Below the pieces are notes generated by a model, which ran no database searches, had not been told where the DNA came from, and worked only from the letters and a program-made list of their open reading frames with translations. A stretch of DNA of 64,000 nucleotides, taken from contig OY762448.1 in the NCBI GenBank assembly GCA_963665705.1, positions 5,394,001-5,458,000 on the forward strand, read 5' to 3'. Shown here piece after piece: positions 44,502-53,699 of the stretch; positions within the stretch are counted from its first letter, which is position 1; each line of letters begins with the position of its first letter. Position numbers and translations under genes: made by a program. This stretch comes from Saccharicrinis sp963665705. Lineage in GTDB: Bacteria > Bacteroidota > Bacteroidia > Bacteroidales > Marinilabiliaceae.

Positions 44502-45440
44502 ATGAGTATTACCAATATATATAATTTCATTTGCGAGAAAGTATTTTTAAATAGTACCAAAGGTTTTTATACCAGGTATATTTTAGGTTTACCTTATAAA
44601 ATATTAAAAGGATTTATAAGATTTTATATAAAAGTATATTATAAATATTTTTTGAGTATAAATAAAAAATGCACAGTAGAATCAAATGTTATAGTCTCAT
44701 TAACAAGTTATCCAGCTAGGATGAAGACTCTGCATATAACATTAAAAACAATTATAAATCAAACGTACCGACCTAAAAAAATAGTATTGTGGTTAACTAA
44801 TGAGGAATTTCCTAATCAATTGGAAGATGTACCAAATAATATTAAACAATTATCTAGATATAATGTCGAAATTGTATTTGTTGATGATAATTTAAAACCA
44901 CATAATAAATATTTTTATGCGTTTAAAAATTTTCCGGATGATACTATAATTACCTTTGATGATGATATGTTGTATTTAACTAATACAATTGAACATTTGA
45001 TAAAATTAAAAGAAAAGTACCCTAACTATATTTGTGCTAATATGGCCAGAGAAATAGTAATTAAAGACAATGATTTTGTTGTTTATAAAAAATGGAATAC
45101 TGTTAAAACATTAGATTTTGTATCTTCTAATAAATATATGGCACTTGGGTATGCAGGTGTTTTATATCCTCCATCTTGTATGAAGGAAATTATTTTTGAT
45201 AAGAACTTAATTAAAGAAACATGTTTGCATGCTGATGATTTATGGCTTAAAGCTTGTGCCTTATTATCTACTGTAAAAGTGGCATATGGTGGAAAATTTT
45301 TTCCTAAACCTTTTCCTATATCTGGTACTCAGGAAACAGGATTGAAACACTATAATGAAGGCGAAATTTGTGCTAATGATAAGCAATGGAAAAATATATG
45401 CGATAATTTAAATATTACACCTTCAATGTTTAATAATTAA
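44502..45440 (+). CDS. Glycosyltransferase (GT-A fold, GT2-like), copy 2
   Basis: 312 residues, tandem paralogue of the preceding gene: 'NVIVSLTSYPARMKTLHITLKTIINQTYRPKKIVLWLTNEEFPNQ', 'DTIITFDDDMLYLTNTIEHLIKLKEKYPNYICANMAREIVIKDNDF' and 'CLHADDLWLKACALLSTVKVAYGGKFFPKPFPISGTQETGL'. The DDD metal site is kept. The strict preservation of the HADDLW acceptor-side block in both copies argues that both are active, perhaps on successive acceptors. It converges with the Wzi-like gene. Confidence 0.82.
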   Translation: MSITNIYNFICEKVFLNSTKGFYTRYILGLPYKILKGFIRFYIKVYYKYFLSINKKCTVESNVIVSLTSYPARMKTLHITLKTIINQTYRPKKIVLWLTNEEFPNQLEDVPNNIKQLSRYNVEIVFVDDNLKPHNKYFYAFKNFPDDTIITFDDDMLYLTNTIEHLIKLKEKYPNYICANMAREIVIKDNDFVVYKKWNTVKTLDFVSSNKYMALGYAGVLYPPSCMKEIIFDKNLIKETCLHADDLWLKACALLSTVKVAYGGKFFPKPFPISGTQETGLKHYNEGEICANDKQWKNICDNLNITPSMFNN

Positions 45441-45456
45441 GAACTTAGATATAATA

Positions 45457-47091
45457 TTATTGTTTTATATTAATAGTAATACCCATCATAATTCCAAATG
45501 CATTATAAAGTTCTCCTGCATCGTATGATAAAGAAGAATTAATTGTTATATATTTCCATTTAGTATTGTTATAGGTGAAATTGATGTATGTATAAAGTTG
45601 ATTCTTACCACCTTTGTAATAAAAATTTTCATCTTCTTCCCAGCTATATCTTCTTATAAATTCCTCTCCATAAGTTCCTAAGTTTTGAGTATATGTTGAT
45701 TTTAGTAAATATTTCAATCCATTAAGTAATTCTCCTTCAAGACCTATATGAATTCCCTTGATTCTATTATTTGAGAAAATTACATAGTCGTTCGATTCCC
45801 AATTTGGGGCGTAAGCTTTTGATTGCCATTGAGTATGATAAAGAGGGAGTCCCATTGTTAAACCATCATAGGTCCATGCGTTATAATATGTACCATTATT
45901 ATTATAATCATCACGTTCTCCATATCTGTGACCATGGTTATAGTTTTGTTCTAAATATGTTTTAGTTTTATAATAATCATAACCTTGCGTTACTTCTCCA
46001 AAAACATCTAACATAAACGCATCATAATCATTATTATATTTTTTTACATCGTTTCTCAACCAAATAATTGTATTTGAGTCAGGGTATAGAGGATCAGGTA
46101 GTCCATAACCTGATTGTACATCTGTTTTAATAAGTTCTATTGAAAATTTATTAATTAGTTTACTGTCTTTTATATTGGCTAATATTCCTATTTTAAAATC
46201 TTTATTTCTTAAGTTATATAACATTAAACCAGTTTTATCAGCATAAGGTTTTTGTATATAAAAATGCAAGTCAGCTTTTTCTCCTTTATAATTTATACCA
46301 AAGTCCCAAAATCCATCATGCGCACCAGCAGCGTTAGTAGCTTCTCCCCCACCTAGTGTTGTTGAACCTTTACCAAAAAATGTAGCCCAATAATCTATAG
46401 GTATTTTAGTTCCGTTAGCTCGTTTTCCTCCTATTAGTGCTGCATGAAAAAGGCCCATATATGGTTTTATTTTTCTTTCTCCTCCCAATCGTATAAAAAA
46501 CCATTTTTCGTGCACTTGAACATTATCAGCACTATTATATTTTCCTGTTGCTGTTCTGTCGTCGTTTAGAAGTCCATGAGAAATTCCACCTTTTATTTCT
46601 ATAGCATTATTTAGTATTTTAACTGGTACATATTTAAACATACCAATTTGAATTCTTGGTATAGGACGTGCATTAGCGTTTCTCATAAAGCCTCCAGTAG
46701 TTAAATTATCATTATATGAAATGGGCGAGAAAGCTTGTTTACCTAAACAAATATTGATTATATTATAAAGATTGGTGTTAATATATGCTTCATGTAAAAA
46801 GCTATCATCTTTTTGATCTTTTAGCACACCTGAAATACCTGTATTTATTTGAATATTTTTTTTTGTAAGTAATTTGTACTTGGTATTTGCTAAAATTAAT
46901 ACTTGAGATTGCTCAAATGCATCAATAATACCCCATTTATTTGAATACTGATATAATGGAAGTAAATTACTTTTTGAAGAAAAATTATATTGTGATTGAA
47001 TATTAAAATTCAATTTATTTTGTGCAGATGTGAATAACAAATTACTGTTTATTATAATTAAAATAAATAGCACTTTTTTATATAAAGTCAT
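45457..47091 (-). CDS. Capsule-assembly Wzi-family outer-membrane protein
   Basis: 544 residues, signal peptide 'SNLLFTSAQ' then a barrel-like chain. Blocks 'CLGKQAFSPISYNDNLTTGGFMRNANARPIPRIQIGMFKYVPV', 'HGLLNDDRT', 'GVQVHEKWFFIRLGG'-like strands and 'WATFFGKGSTTLGGGEATNAAGAHDGFWDFGINY' recall the Bacteroidota capsule assembly Wzi family (PF14052), which anchors surface polysaccharide. Its place in the LPS/galactofuranose locus fits. It is flanked by convergent GT genes on one side and a minus-strand GT on the other. Confidence 0.8.
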   Translation of the reverse strand: MTLYKKVLFILIIINSNLLFTSAQNKLNFNIQSQYNFSSKSNLLPLYQYSNKWGIIDAFEQSQVLILANTKYKLLTKKNIQINTGISGVLKDQKDDSFLHEAYINTNLYNIINICLGKQAFSPISYNDNLTTGGFMRNANARPIPRIQIGMFKYVPVKILNNAIEIKGGISHGLLNDDRTATGKYNSADNVQVHEKWFFIRLGGERKIKPYMGLFHAALIGGKRANGTKIPIDYWATFFGKGSTTLGGGEATNAAGAHDGFWDFGINYKGEKADLHFYIQKPYADKTGLMLYNLRNKDFKIGILANIKDSKLINKFSIELIKTDVQSGYGLPDPLYPDSNTIIWLRNDVKKYNNDYDAFMLDVFGEVTQGYDYYKTKTYLEQNYNHGHRYGERDDYNNNGTYYNAWTYDGLTMGLPLYHTQWQSKAYAPNWESNDYVIFSNNRIKGIHIGLEGELLNGLKYLLKSTYTQNLGTYGEEFIRRYSWEEDENFYYKGGKNQLYTYINFTYNNTKWKYITINSSLSYDAGELYNAFGIMMGITINIKQ

Positions 47092-47115
47092 AAGTAAATA
47101 ATGTTTGATTAAAGT

Positions 47116-48147
47116 TTATATAAATTGCTTAATAACTTTTTTCAGATAGAATCCGTTTTTAAGTTTTTCTCCAATTATTCTTGAATTTTTTTGCATTTCA
47201 TAATATTTTTCTGAGTCAATATCAGCTAATTTTTCTTTTAGTTCTTTTAATGATGATACTGCAATTCCTATATTATGTTTTATAATAAAGTCTGATAATG
47301 CTGCTTTATCCCAAATTATAACTGGTAGTCCAGCACGCAAGTATAGAGATGTTTTATGTGGATTATTTATTTTTAAATAATTACCAAAATTACCACTACA
47401 TTCATTATATGAATCACCATCCCATACTAAACCAAAATGACCTTTTAATTCATCTATAATTTTATCAGCTGTAAATGAACCTCTATAGTTAAGATTTGAG
47501 TTTAGTTTTAATTTATTTTTATCAACTCCAACACCATATAAATTGAAACAAAAGTTTGAAGAATCTAATGCTGCCAAATCGTAAATAAAACCATTTTTAG
47601 ATTGAGCTAAAACACCAGCATAAACAATTTCAAAAACCTTATTTAAAGGATAATTTCTATCTATTTGTTTATTAGAACCTAAATAATCAAATATTTCTAA
47701 ATTTTTTATTTGAGTTTTTAATCCATTATCGCAGAGCCATTTGGTCATTTTATGGTTGTGAGATATAATTAAGTTGTTTTTATTAAATAATGAAATTTCT
47801 TCTTTAATACTGATTTTTCTTTTTCTTGAAGACCTTAAATCGTGAATAATTGTAATGATCTTACATTTTTTAAGTTTAGCGATTATTACTATAAAATGAT
47901 AATATTTTTTTAATGGATATTGTATACAAATAGTACTATCTTTTTTGATTCTTAAAATACCAATAATAGTTCCTGTTAATGTTAGTATAAAGCTGATAAC
48001 TGAATTAGGAATAATAGTTCTTGGAAGACCAATGTTTTTAAAACTATTATGTTTTAAAATATCTTCACAATCAATTTTTGCTTTACTCGCTGCACTTCTT
48101 GGAGATTGGTAATTTTTTGTAATATAACAGTAGTTAGCTTTCATCAA
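47116..48147 (-). CDS. Galactofuranosyltransferase-like glycosyltransferase, copy 1
   Basis: 343 residues. 'NYCYITKNYQSPRSAASKAKIDCEDILKHNSFKNIGLPRT', 'CKIITIIHDLRSSRK', 'LIISHNHKMTKWLCDNGL', 'HFGLVWDGDSYNECSGNFGNYLKINNPHKTSLYLRAGLPVIIWDKAALSDFIIKHNIGIAVSSLKEL'. This block order resembles beta-1,6-galactofuranosyltransferases (WbbI-type), which use UDP-Galf. The glf gene that makes UDP-Galf is adjacent, and a close paralogue lies on glf's other side at 49437. The sugar assignment is therefore reasonable but not proven. Confidence 0.75.
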   Translation of the reverse strand: MMKANYCYITKNYQSPRSAASKAKIDCEDILKHNSFKNIGLPRTIIPNSVISFILTLTGTIIGILRIKKDSTICIQYPLKKYYHFIVIIAKLKKCKIITIIHDLRSSRKRKISIKEEISLFNKNNLIISHNHKMTKWLCDNGLKTQIKNLEIFDYLGSNKQIDRNYPLNKVFEIVYAGVLAQSKNGFIYDLAALDSSNFCFNLYGVGVDKNKLKLNSNLNYRGSFTADKIIDELKGHFGLVWDGDSYNECSGNFGNYLKINNPHKTSLYLRAGLPVIIWDKAALSDFIIKHNIGIAVSSLKELKEKLADIDSEKYYEMQKNSRIIGEKLKNGFYLKKVIKQFI

Positions 48148-48224
48148 AATAAATTACATTTTGGATTATGGTGGTAAAGATAATCAGCGTTAATAAATAA
48201 AAGGTATTTTGAAATTAATAATTA

Positions 48225-48232
48225 TATATTTG
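48225..48232 (+). promoter_or_regulatory. Candidate -7 element of glf
   Basis: TATATTTG fits TAnnTTTG and lies 70 bases before the glf start. A matching -33 TTTG at proper spacing is not clear. Confidence 0.3.
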
Positions 48233-48249
48233 TATCAATCACTTAAATT

Positions 48250-48279
48250 AAAAGTAATGGTTTTTTAGTTATTACTTTT
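48250..48279 (+). repeat. Inverted repeat in the glf leader
   Basis: AAAAGTAAT (48250-48258) and ATTACTTTT (48271-48279) pair around a T-rich loop and are followed by more T residues, 23 bases before the glf ATG. It could act as a leader hairpin or attenuator. A function is not shown. Confidence 0.35.
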
Positions 48280-48301
48280 TATTTTATTTATTTAATAAAG
48301 A

Positions 48302-49417
48302 ATGGGTTTGAAACAATATGATTATCTTGTAGTTGGAGCTGGTTTATTTGGGGCTGTATTTGCTCACGAAGCAAAGAAAAAGGGATTTAAGGTTTTATTA
48401 ATAGATAAAAGAAATCATCTAGGAGGTAATTTATATTGCGAAAAAGTTGAAGGTATTAATGTTCATAAATATGGTGCTCATATTTTTCATACAAGTAATA
48501 AAGAGGTGTGGAATTATGTAAATCAATTTGTTGAATTTAACAGGTATACTAATTCTCCAGTTGCAAATTATAAGGGTATATTATATAATTTACCTTTTAA
48601 TATGAATACCTTTTATCAGCTTTGGGGGGTAATTACACCTGAAGAGGCAAAAGAGAAAATTGAAGAACAAAGAAGTGAATTTGCTAATATTGAGCCAAAC
48701 AATCTGGAGGAACAGGCATTATATCTTGGAGGAAGAGATATATATGAAAAGTTAATTAAAGGCTATACAGAAAAACAATGGGGAAGATCAGCAAATCAAA
48801 TTCCAGCCTTTATTATTAAACGCTTACCTTTTCGATTTAATTTTGATAATAATTATTTTGATGATTTATATCAAGGAATACCAATAGGAGGTTATAATAA
48901 GCTTATAAGTAAATTATTAGATGGTATTGAATATAAAACAGATGTAAATTATTTTGCTGATAAAGATAACTTAAATCAAATCGCTGATAAAGTTTTATTT
49001 ACTGGTAAAATTGATGAATTTTTTAATTTTGAATATGGAAAATTAGAATATAGAAGCTTACATTTTGAAAATGAAATAATTAATAATGATAACTATCAAG
49101 GAAATGCAGTTGTTAATTATACAGATAAAGAAACTCCATATACTAGAATTATTGAGCATAAACATTTTGAATTTGGTAAGCAGTTAAAAACTGTAATAAC
49201 AAGAGAATATCCTCACGAATTTAGTAAAGATAATGAACCATATTATCCTTTAAATAACGATAATAATAACTCCTTATATGAAAAATATAAAGAGTTGGCT
49301 AATAAAATCAGTGATAAATATTTATTTGGGGGAAGATTAGCTGAGTATAAATACTATGACATGGATGATACAGTTGAAGCAGCTTTAAAGCTATGTCAGT
49401 ATGAATTAAATAAATGA
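48302..49417 (+). CDS. glf: UDP-galactopyranose mutase
   Basis: 371 residues. The FAD enzyme that interconverts UDP-Galp and UDP-Galf. Dinucleotide motif 'VVGAGLFGAVFAHEAKKKG' (GxGxxG at 12-17), then 'LLIDKRNHLGGNLYCEKVEGINVHKYGAHIFHTSNKEVW', 'YTEKQWGRSANQIPAFIIKRLPFRFNFDNNYFDDLYQGIPIGGY' and C-terminal 'LFGGRLAEYKYYDMDDTVEAALKL'. The Arg and Tyr residues of this final block contact the UDP-sugar. It defines the locus as galactofuranose-containing. Confidence 0.96.
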   Translation: MGLKQYDYLVVGAGLFGAVFAHEAKKKGFKVLLIDKRNHLGGNLYCEKVEGINVHKYGAHIFHTSNKEVWNYVNQFVEFNRYTNSPVANYKGILYNLPFNMNTFYQLWGVITPEEAKEKIEEQRSEFANIEPNNLEEQALYLGGRDIYEKLIKGYTEKQWGRSANQIPAFIIKRLPFRFNFDNNYFDDLYQGIPIGGYNKLISKLLDGIEYKTDVNYFADKDNLNQIADKVLFTGKIDEFFNFEYGKLEYRSLHFENEIINNDNYQGNAVVNYTDKETPYTRIIEHKHFEFGKQLKTVITREYPHEFSKDNEPYYPLNNDNNNSLYEKYKELANKISDKYLFGGRLAEYKYYDMDDTVEAALKLCQYELNK

Positions 49418-49436
49418 TTTGAATTAATAATTACAA

Positions 49437-50483
49437 CTATTTATTAGGTAGTTGTATAGCATTATTTATGGCTGTTTTTAAATAATATCCTTTTGATATT
49501 TTATCTTTAATATTAGAAACGTTATTTTTCATTGTATTGAAATCCTCTTTTGATAAAGATATTAGTCTTTCTTTAAGTTCATCTAAAGAACTTATTGTAA
49601 TTCCTATGTTATTTTCAACCACAAAATCAGCCATTCCTGCTTTATTCCAAATTATAATTGGCATTTCGCATTGAATGTATAATGATAATTTATGTGGATT
49701 ATTATATTTTAAATATTGTCCTGCTGATCCATCACATGAGTCAAGAGAATCTCCATACCAAACAAGACCAAAATCACCATCTATATAATCAATAACTTCG
49801 TTAGATTTAAAGAAACCTTTATAATCAAGTGTAGTATTATCCGGATCTTTAATTAAATCCTTGTTGAAACCGATTCCATACAAATCAAATTTATAATTTC
49901 CTCTTTCTAAATGATCTAACATATAAACAAATTTTCCCATATTACCGGCAAATACTATTCTGTACTTACTAGGATTTACTTCATTTTTTGGGATATTAAT
50001 TGTTGGTGTATGCAGGTAATCAAAAATATCTAATTCAATTAAGTTTGCTTTAATGTTTTGTTGTTCAAACCAATTACACATTGTTTTATTATGCAATATA
50101 AGACTATCAGATTTTGATAGTAATTGTAATTCGTGAGGACTTTTATACAGTTTTCCTTTCAAATTATATACATCATGAACAATTGTAATAATTGTACATT
50201 TTTTTAATGTTGCACCCCATAATATATATTTATAAAATTTATTTAATGGATATTGCAAACATAATAAGCTTTTAGGTTTTAGTCTGATTAAAGCAAATGT
50301 TATTCCAATAGCACTTATAAGAGTACCAAGAACAGCGTTTGATACCCAGGTCTGTCTAAAGCCAATATTTTTCCAACCACTTTCTTCTAAAATGGTCTCA
50401 CAGTCCATTTTTGCTTTTCCTGCAGCGTTAAATTTTGACCTATAATTTCGTGCTATATAATACATTACTAATTGATTTTTCAA
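49437..50483 (-). CDS. Galactofuranosyltransferase-like glycosyltransferase, copy 2
   Basis: 348 residues, paralogue of 47116-48147: 'YYIARNYRSKFNAAGKAKMDCETILEESGWKNIGFRQTWVSNAVLGTLISAIG', 'CTIITIVHDVYNLKG', 'DFGLVWYGDSLDSCDGSAGQYLKYNNPHKLSLYIQCEMPIIIWNKAGMADFVVENNIGITISSLDELKERL'. It ends 19 bases from glf, convergently. Two such enzymes could build alternating Galf linkages, or one could be the initiating and the other the extending enzyme. Confidence 0.75.
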   Translation of the reverse strand: MKNQLVMYYIARNYRSKFNAAGKAKMDCETILEESGWKNIGFRQTWVSNAVLGTLISAIGITFALIRLKPKSLLCLQYPLNKFYKYILWGATLKKCTIITIVHDVYNLKGKLYKSPHELQLLSKSDSLILHNKTMCNWFEQQNIKANLIELDIFDYLHTPTINIPKNEVNPSKYRIVFAGNMGKFVYMLDHLERGNYKFDLYGIGFNKDLIKDPDNTTLDYKGFFKSNEVIDYIDGDFGLVWYGDSLDSCDGSAGQYLKYNNPHKLSLYIQCEMPIIIWNKAGMADFVVENNIGITISSLDELKERLISLSKEDFNTMKNNVSNIKDKISKGYYLKTAINNAIQLPNK

Positions 50484-50504
50484 GTTTATAAGAAAAAAGT
50501 GAAA

Positions 50505-51266
50505 TTAATTATTCTTTAAGAGTTTAATCTTTTTCTTGAATTGAGCCTTTTTATTTATTTTCTCTTTATGTTTTTTATCAAAATGAATTAATAATTTATA
50601 TGCTTCCTGTTCGTTTTTACCATTTAATACGGCGTATTCTTTAGCAATAACTTCTAACTCATCTTTATTCGCCCATATTTGTGAAAAATTTTTTAAACCT
50701 TTCAAGTAAGGCATTTTTTCAAATTTCATTCGGTTAATATCAACAATACTAAAACTATATTTATTATTAATAAGTTTTTTTATTAAAATATTACCCCTTG
50801 AGTAATCTAAATGATGTATTTTATTTTTATGAAGTTTTTCATAGGTGTACTGTGCAAATTGTTTTAGAATATTATCCTTGTCCTCAAATTCAAAACCAAT
50901 TAAATCTCTAATAGTGAAATCGTAATTATGGTGAACACTGATATAATAACTTTTATTAAATAATCCTCCTTTTAATACTTCAACATAACCAATTGGTTCA
51001 GGTGTTTCTGCACCTACTTTACGCATTCTTAGTGCATATTCATACGAATGTCTGGCTTTCGATCCTCTGATCCATGCATATGCAACTTTGTTGATTAAAT
51101 GAGGTATTTTAAAAGATTTTACATTGATTTTGTATCCCTTATAATTAAAAACTTTAATTTCATTTCGTCCACTATAAATAGACTCTCCCGTAGTATAAAA
51201 ATCTTTAGGTAAGGAAATTAAGAAATCTTCTAATTCTTTAAATTTTGGGTTTATTTGAAATCTCAT
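50505..51266 (-). CDS. Lipopolysaccharide kinase (InaA/WaaP/KdkA-like)
   Basis: 253 residues. Protein-kinase-like fold of the LPS kinase family: 'KINVKSFKIPHLINKVAYAWIRGSKARHSYEYALRMRKVGAETPEPIGYVE' and catalytic loop 'IHHLDYSRGNILIKK' (H-x-D....N), followed by 'SIVDINRM' as a DFG-like Asp. Members phosphorylate heptose or Kdo of the LPS core. The gene sits between galactofuranosyltransferase and GT90 genes, so core phosphorylation is likely. A TATATTTG promoter box lies on the minus strand at 51299-51292. Confidence 0.86.
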   Translation of the reverse strand: MRFQINPKFKELEDFLISLPKDFYTTGESIYSGRNEIKVFNYKGYKINVKSFKIPHLINKVAYAWIRGSKARHSYEYALRMRKVGAETPEPIGYVEVLKGGLFNKSYYISVHHNYDFTIRDLIGFEFEDKDNILKQFAQYTYEKLHKNKIHHLDYSRGNILIKKLINNKYSFSIVDINRMKFEKMPYLKGLKNFSQIWANKDELEVIAKEYAVLNGKNEQEAYKLLIHFDKKHKEKINKKAQFKKKIKLLKNN

Positions 51267-51291
51267 TAATCTTCTATATGTTTTTGAATGA

Positions 51292-51299
51292 CAAATATA
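51292..51299 (-). promoter_or_regulatory. Candidate -7 element of the LPS kinase gene
   Basis: The minus strand reads TATATTTG, fitting TAnnTTTG, about 26 bases before the kinase ATG. The -33 element is not clear. Confidence 0.3.
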
Positions 51300-51372
51300 G
51301 ATTAAATACTTGTTCTTTTTAAGTAATAAATAATGTTGTTAATTAAAATTAATTTAATATGTAATATTGTAA

Positions 51373-52341
51373 TTATTTAATCATATTAAAATACTTATTT
51401 AGAACCAGTAATGATATTAATTTTTCTCTTTTTTTATTTTTAAACTGATTAACGTAGATGTTTGCATTATTAATAATATCTGCAGTTTTTTCTGGATTTT
51501 TTGTATAGTATTCTACCTTTTCATTTAGATCAGAAAAGTCGTCTTTTATACAGATATAATGAAAATCTGGAATTAAAGTCCCTTCCATAAACCAAGTTTC
51601 GTATTTTGGTTTTGGCATCACAGCTACAGAGTTAGATGACATAATCCATTTTAAATTTGTTGCTACATCATTACCTTCTAAGGATAATATAAATTTATAG
51701 TGGAGTTGTTCATCTATTGTTAATCTTGGTTTTATCCAAATTTTAGAATTTACATTGCTATTAACAGCACCTATATCACATTTATTATTTTCAAAATGAG
51801 TTTGGAAAAACTGATATCTTTGTGGCATTCTACTAGCAATAACTTTACCTCTCCAAATTAAGAGGTCTTTTTTATTTAAATACGGAATTTGATCGTTTAC
51901 AAAAACAAAATGCCTTACTTTATTTAAATTAAGAAGAATAGAATTAGTATTATCTCCTTTTATAGGTCGACTTTTTACAATTGTTGGTTGTTCTGGTATG
52001 TGTGTAACATCTCCAAATACGTATGATAGTTTTTCTTTTGGACTAAAATATTTTATGAATTTAAAAGTGTCTAAATAATATGTTTTAAATTCTCCAGTAT
52101 ATTTAAAATTGCCTAATTGTATATAATCTTTTAATGTAGTTTTATTTGATAATTTATTATAATAATTAAGTCTGTCAGAAATATATTTTTTATCAAACCT
52201 ATTTAATAATTTTAATTCTTTATCTAATTTTCTGGCTTTGTATCCAGAATTAAACCACATTACAAAGTAACCACGTATATAATAAAGTAATTTATTTTTT
52301 TTGTGTTTTCCTATTATTCTTTTCGAAAATAATGCTGCCAT
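51373..52341 (-). CDS. Glycosyltransferase family 90 (CAP10/LpsA-like), copy 2
   Basis: 322 residues. Nearly every GT90 block of the gene at 42504 recurs: 'DLLIWRGKVIASRMPQRYQFFQTHF', 'KFILSLEGNDVATNLKWIMSSNSVAVMPKPKYETWFMEGTLIPDFHYICIKDDFSDLNEKVEYY'. The two copies bracket the locus in opposite orientation. Whether they use different acceptors is unknown. It follows the GT9 gene, with an 11-base gap, as one transcription unit. Confidence 0.86.
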   Translation of the reverse strand: MAALFSKRIIGKHKKNKLLYYIRGYFVMWFNSGYKARKLDKELKLLNRFDKKYISDRLNYYNKLSNKTTLKDYIQLGNFKYTGEFKTYYLDTFKFIKYFSPKEKLSYVFGDVTHIPEQPTIVKSRPIKGDNTNSILLNLNKVRHFVFVNDQIPYLNKKDLLIWRGKVIASRMPQRYQFFQTHFENNKCDIGAVNSNVNSKIWIKPRLTIDEQLHYKFILSLEGNDVATNLKWIMSSNSVAVMPKPKYETWFMEGTLIPDFHYICIKDDFSDLNEKVEYYTKNPEKTADIINNANIYVNQFKNKKREKLISLLVLNKYFNMIK

Positions 52342-52352
52342 TTAAAATTCTA

Positions 52353-53375
52353 TTACAAATTAAAATATTTTTCATTGGCTTTTATCTCCTTAACAATTTG
52401 TTCTGGAGTAATATCTACCAAACACTTTTTTATTTCACTCAACTTGCATTTAGTATTTCCATGTTTACTACATGGTTGACAAGGTAAATTCCTTTCAAAT
52501 ATTATCATTTTTTCTCCAGTTGGATATCCAAAGGCTGTAGGACCAATAATAGCACATCCTGGAATATTAAATAAATCAGCAGCATGTAAAAAACCTGTAT
52601 CTCCACTTACTACATATCTTGATTGAGCAGTAACACAAAAACTTTCTAATAAGGATGTTTTACCTGCTAAATTTAAAACTCGTTTTGGATCTGCTTGTAC
52701 TATCTCTTCACAAAAATCATCAGTTGGACCGGCTAAAATAGTAAAATGAAAATCAGGTAAAAGCGTAACCAATCTTTTCCAGTATTCAACTGGCCATCTC
52801 TTTAATTCCCAGGCTGCAGATGGTACTAGTGTAATCGTTTTTATTGGTTGTTCCTTTAATAATTTAATACATTTTTCCTCTGTTTCTTTTGGAAAAATCC
52901 AGTTGTCATGGCTCGTATAAAAATTCAGTATTTCCCATTTTGTTAAAGGAGTTCTGAATGATTCAAAGGCTCTGAAAGGTTTGGGTAGAAGGTTGATTCT
53001 AAATTTGAATAGCAATAACCTTTTTATTCTATGTTTTCTTCGTGTAATTAATTTACTTTTTATACCTAATGGACTTAATATTGCTTTTAAAATATTAGAT
53101 CTAATATTACTATGGGCATCATAAATATGAGTATAACCTTCTTTTCTAAGTTTAAAAGCAAGTTTAAATAACCCTACAATACCCTGTTTTCTGTCAAATT
53201 CAATTAACTGATTAATACGTGGATCAATTTTTAACAAAGAAGCTAAATCTTTACGAACAATCCAATGTAATTCACAATCAGGAAAATGATTTTTAAAACC
53301 TCCTGTTACTGACATACATTGTATTATATCTCCTATTGAACTTAATCGTATGATTAAAACTTTTTTCACAACCAT
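52353..53375 (-). CDS. Glycosyltransferase family 9 (LPS heptosyltransferase-like)
   Basis: 340 residues. Start 'KVLIIRLSSIGDIIQCMSVTGGFKNHFPDCELHWIVRKDLASLL' and C-terminal 'YVVSGDTGFLHAADLFNIPGCAIIGPTAFGYPTGEKMIIFERNLPCQPCSKHGNTKCKLSEIKKCLVDITPEQIVKEI' are the ADP-heptose:LPS heptosyltransferase (PF01075) pattern. The 'CQPC...C' cysteines are common in this subfamily. It probably adds a heptose to the inner core. Upstream lies the atpC terminator. Confidence 0.9.
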   Translation of the reverse strand: MVVKKVLIIRLSSIGDIIQCMSVTGGFKNHFPDCELHWIVRKDLASLLKIDPRINQLIEFDRKQGIVGLFKLAFKLRKEGYTHIYDAHSNIRSNILKAILSPLGIKSKLITRRKHRIKRLLLFKFRINLLPKPFRAFESFRTPLTKWEILNFYTSHDNWIFPKETEEKCIKLLKEQPIKTITLVPSAAWELKRWPVEYWKRLVTLLPDFHFTILAGPTDDFCEEIVQADPKRVLNLAGKTSLLESFCVTAQSRYVVSGDTGFLHAADLFNIPGCAIIGPTAFGYPTGEKMIIFERNLPCQPCSKHGNTKCKLSEIKKCLVDITPEQIVKEIKANEKYFNL

Positions 53376-53387
53376 TGGTATTAATGC

Positions 53388-53420
53388 AAAAAACCGATAT
53401 CATAACTGATAACGGTTTTT
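53388..53420 (-). terminator. Rho-independent terminator after atpC
   Basis: On the minus strand AAAAACCGTTATC and GATATCGGTTTTTT form a stem with one mismatch around a six-base loop, ending in T residues. It lies 22 bases past the atpC stop and before the GT9 gene. The repeat is nearly symmetric and could also act in the other direction. Confidence 0.7.
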
Positions 53421-53442
53421 CTTTATTTTATAATATTAATAA

Positions 53443-53697
53443 TTAATCTTGAATGGAACCGATAAGAACAGTTGCTTTATTGTCCTTACATTCAAATATG
53501 CCACTGTTACATACAAAAAAACTTTCTTTTCCATCTTTACCTATTACTCTTATTTTACCTTCAACCAACTTAGAAATGATAGCTGCATGGTTTTTAAGTA
53601 TAGTAAAGCGTCCATTTATTCCGGGTACTGAAACAAGGCCAATACTAGCAGAATAAAGTTTTTTTTCAGGAGTAATAATTTCTAAATATAAATCCAT
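53443..53697 (-). CDS. atpC: F1 ATP synthase epsilon subunit (short form)
   Basis: 84 residues. It contains only the N-terminal beta-sandwich domain ('LEIITPEKKLYSASIGLVSVPGINGRFTILKNHAAIISKLVEGKIRV'), with the C-terminal inhibitory helical hairpin absent. Bacteroidota epsilon subunits are commonly this short. It begins 2 bases after the atpD stop. The other ATP synthase genes are not in the window, the arrangement usual for the phylum. Confidence 0.95.
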   Translation of the reverse strand: MDLYLEIITPEKKLYSASIGLVSVPGINGRFTILKNHAAIISKLVEGKIRVIGKDGKESFFVCNSGIFECKDNKATVLIGSIQD

Positions 53698-53699
53698 AA

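Noticed and set aside
45790..45800. TTCGATTCCC as a tRNA T-loop
   Set aside because: It lies within the Wzi-like coding sequence and no acceptor or anticodon stem can be built around it.
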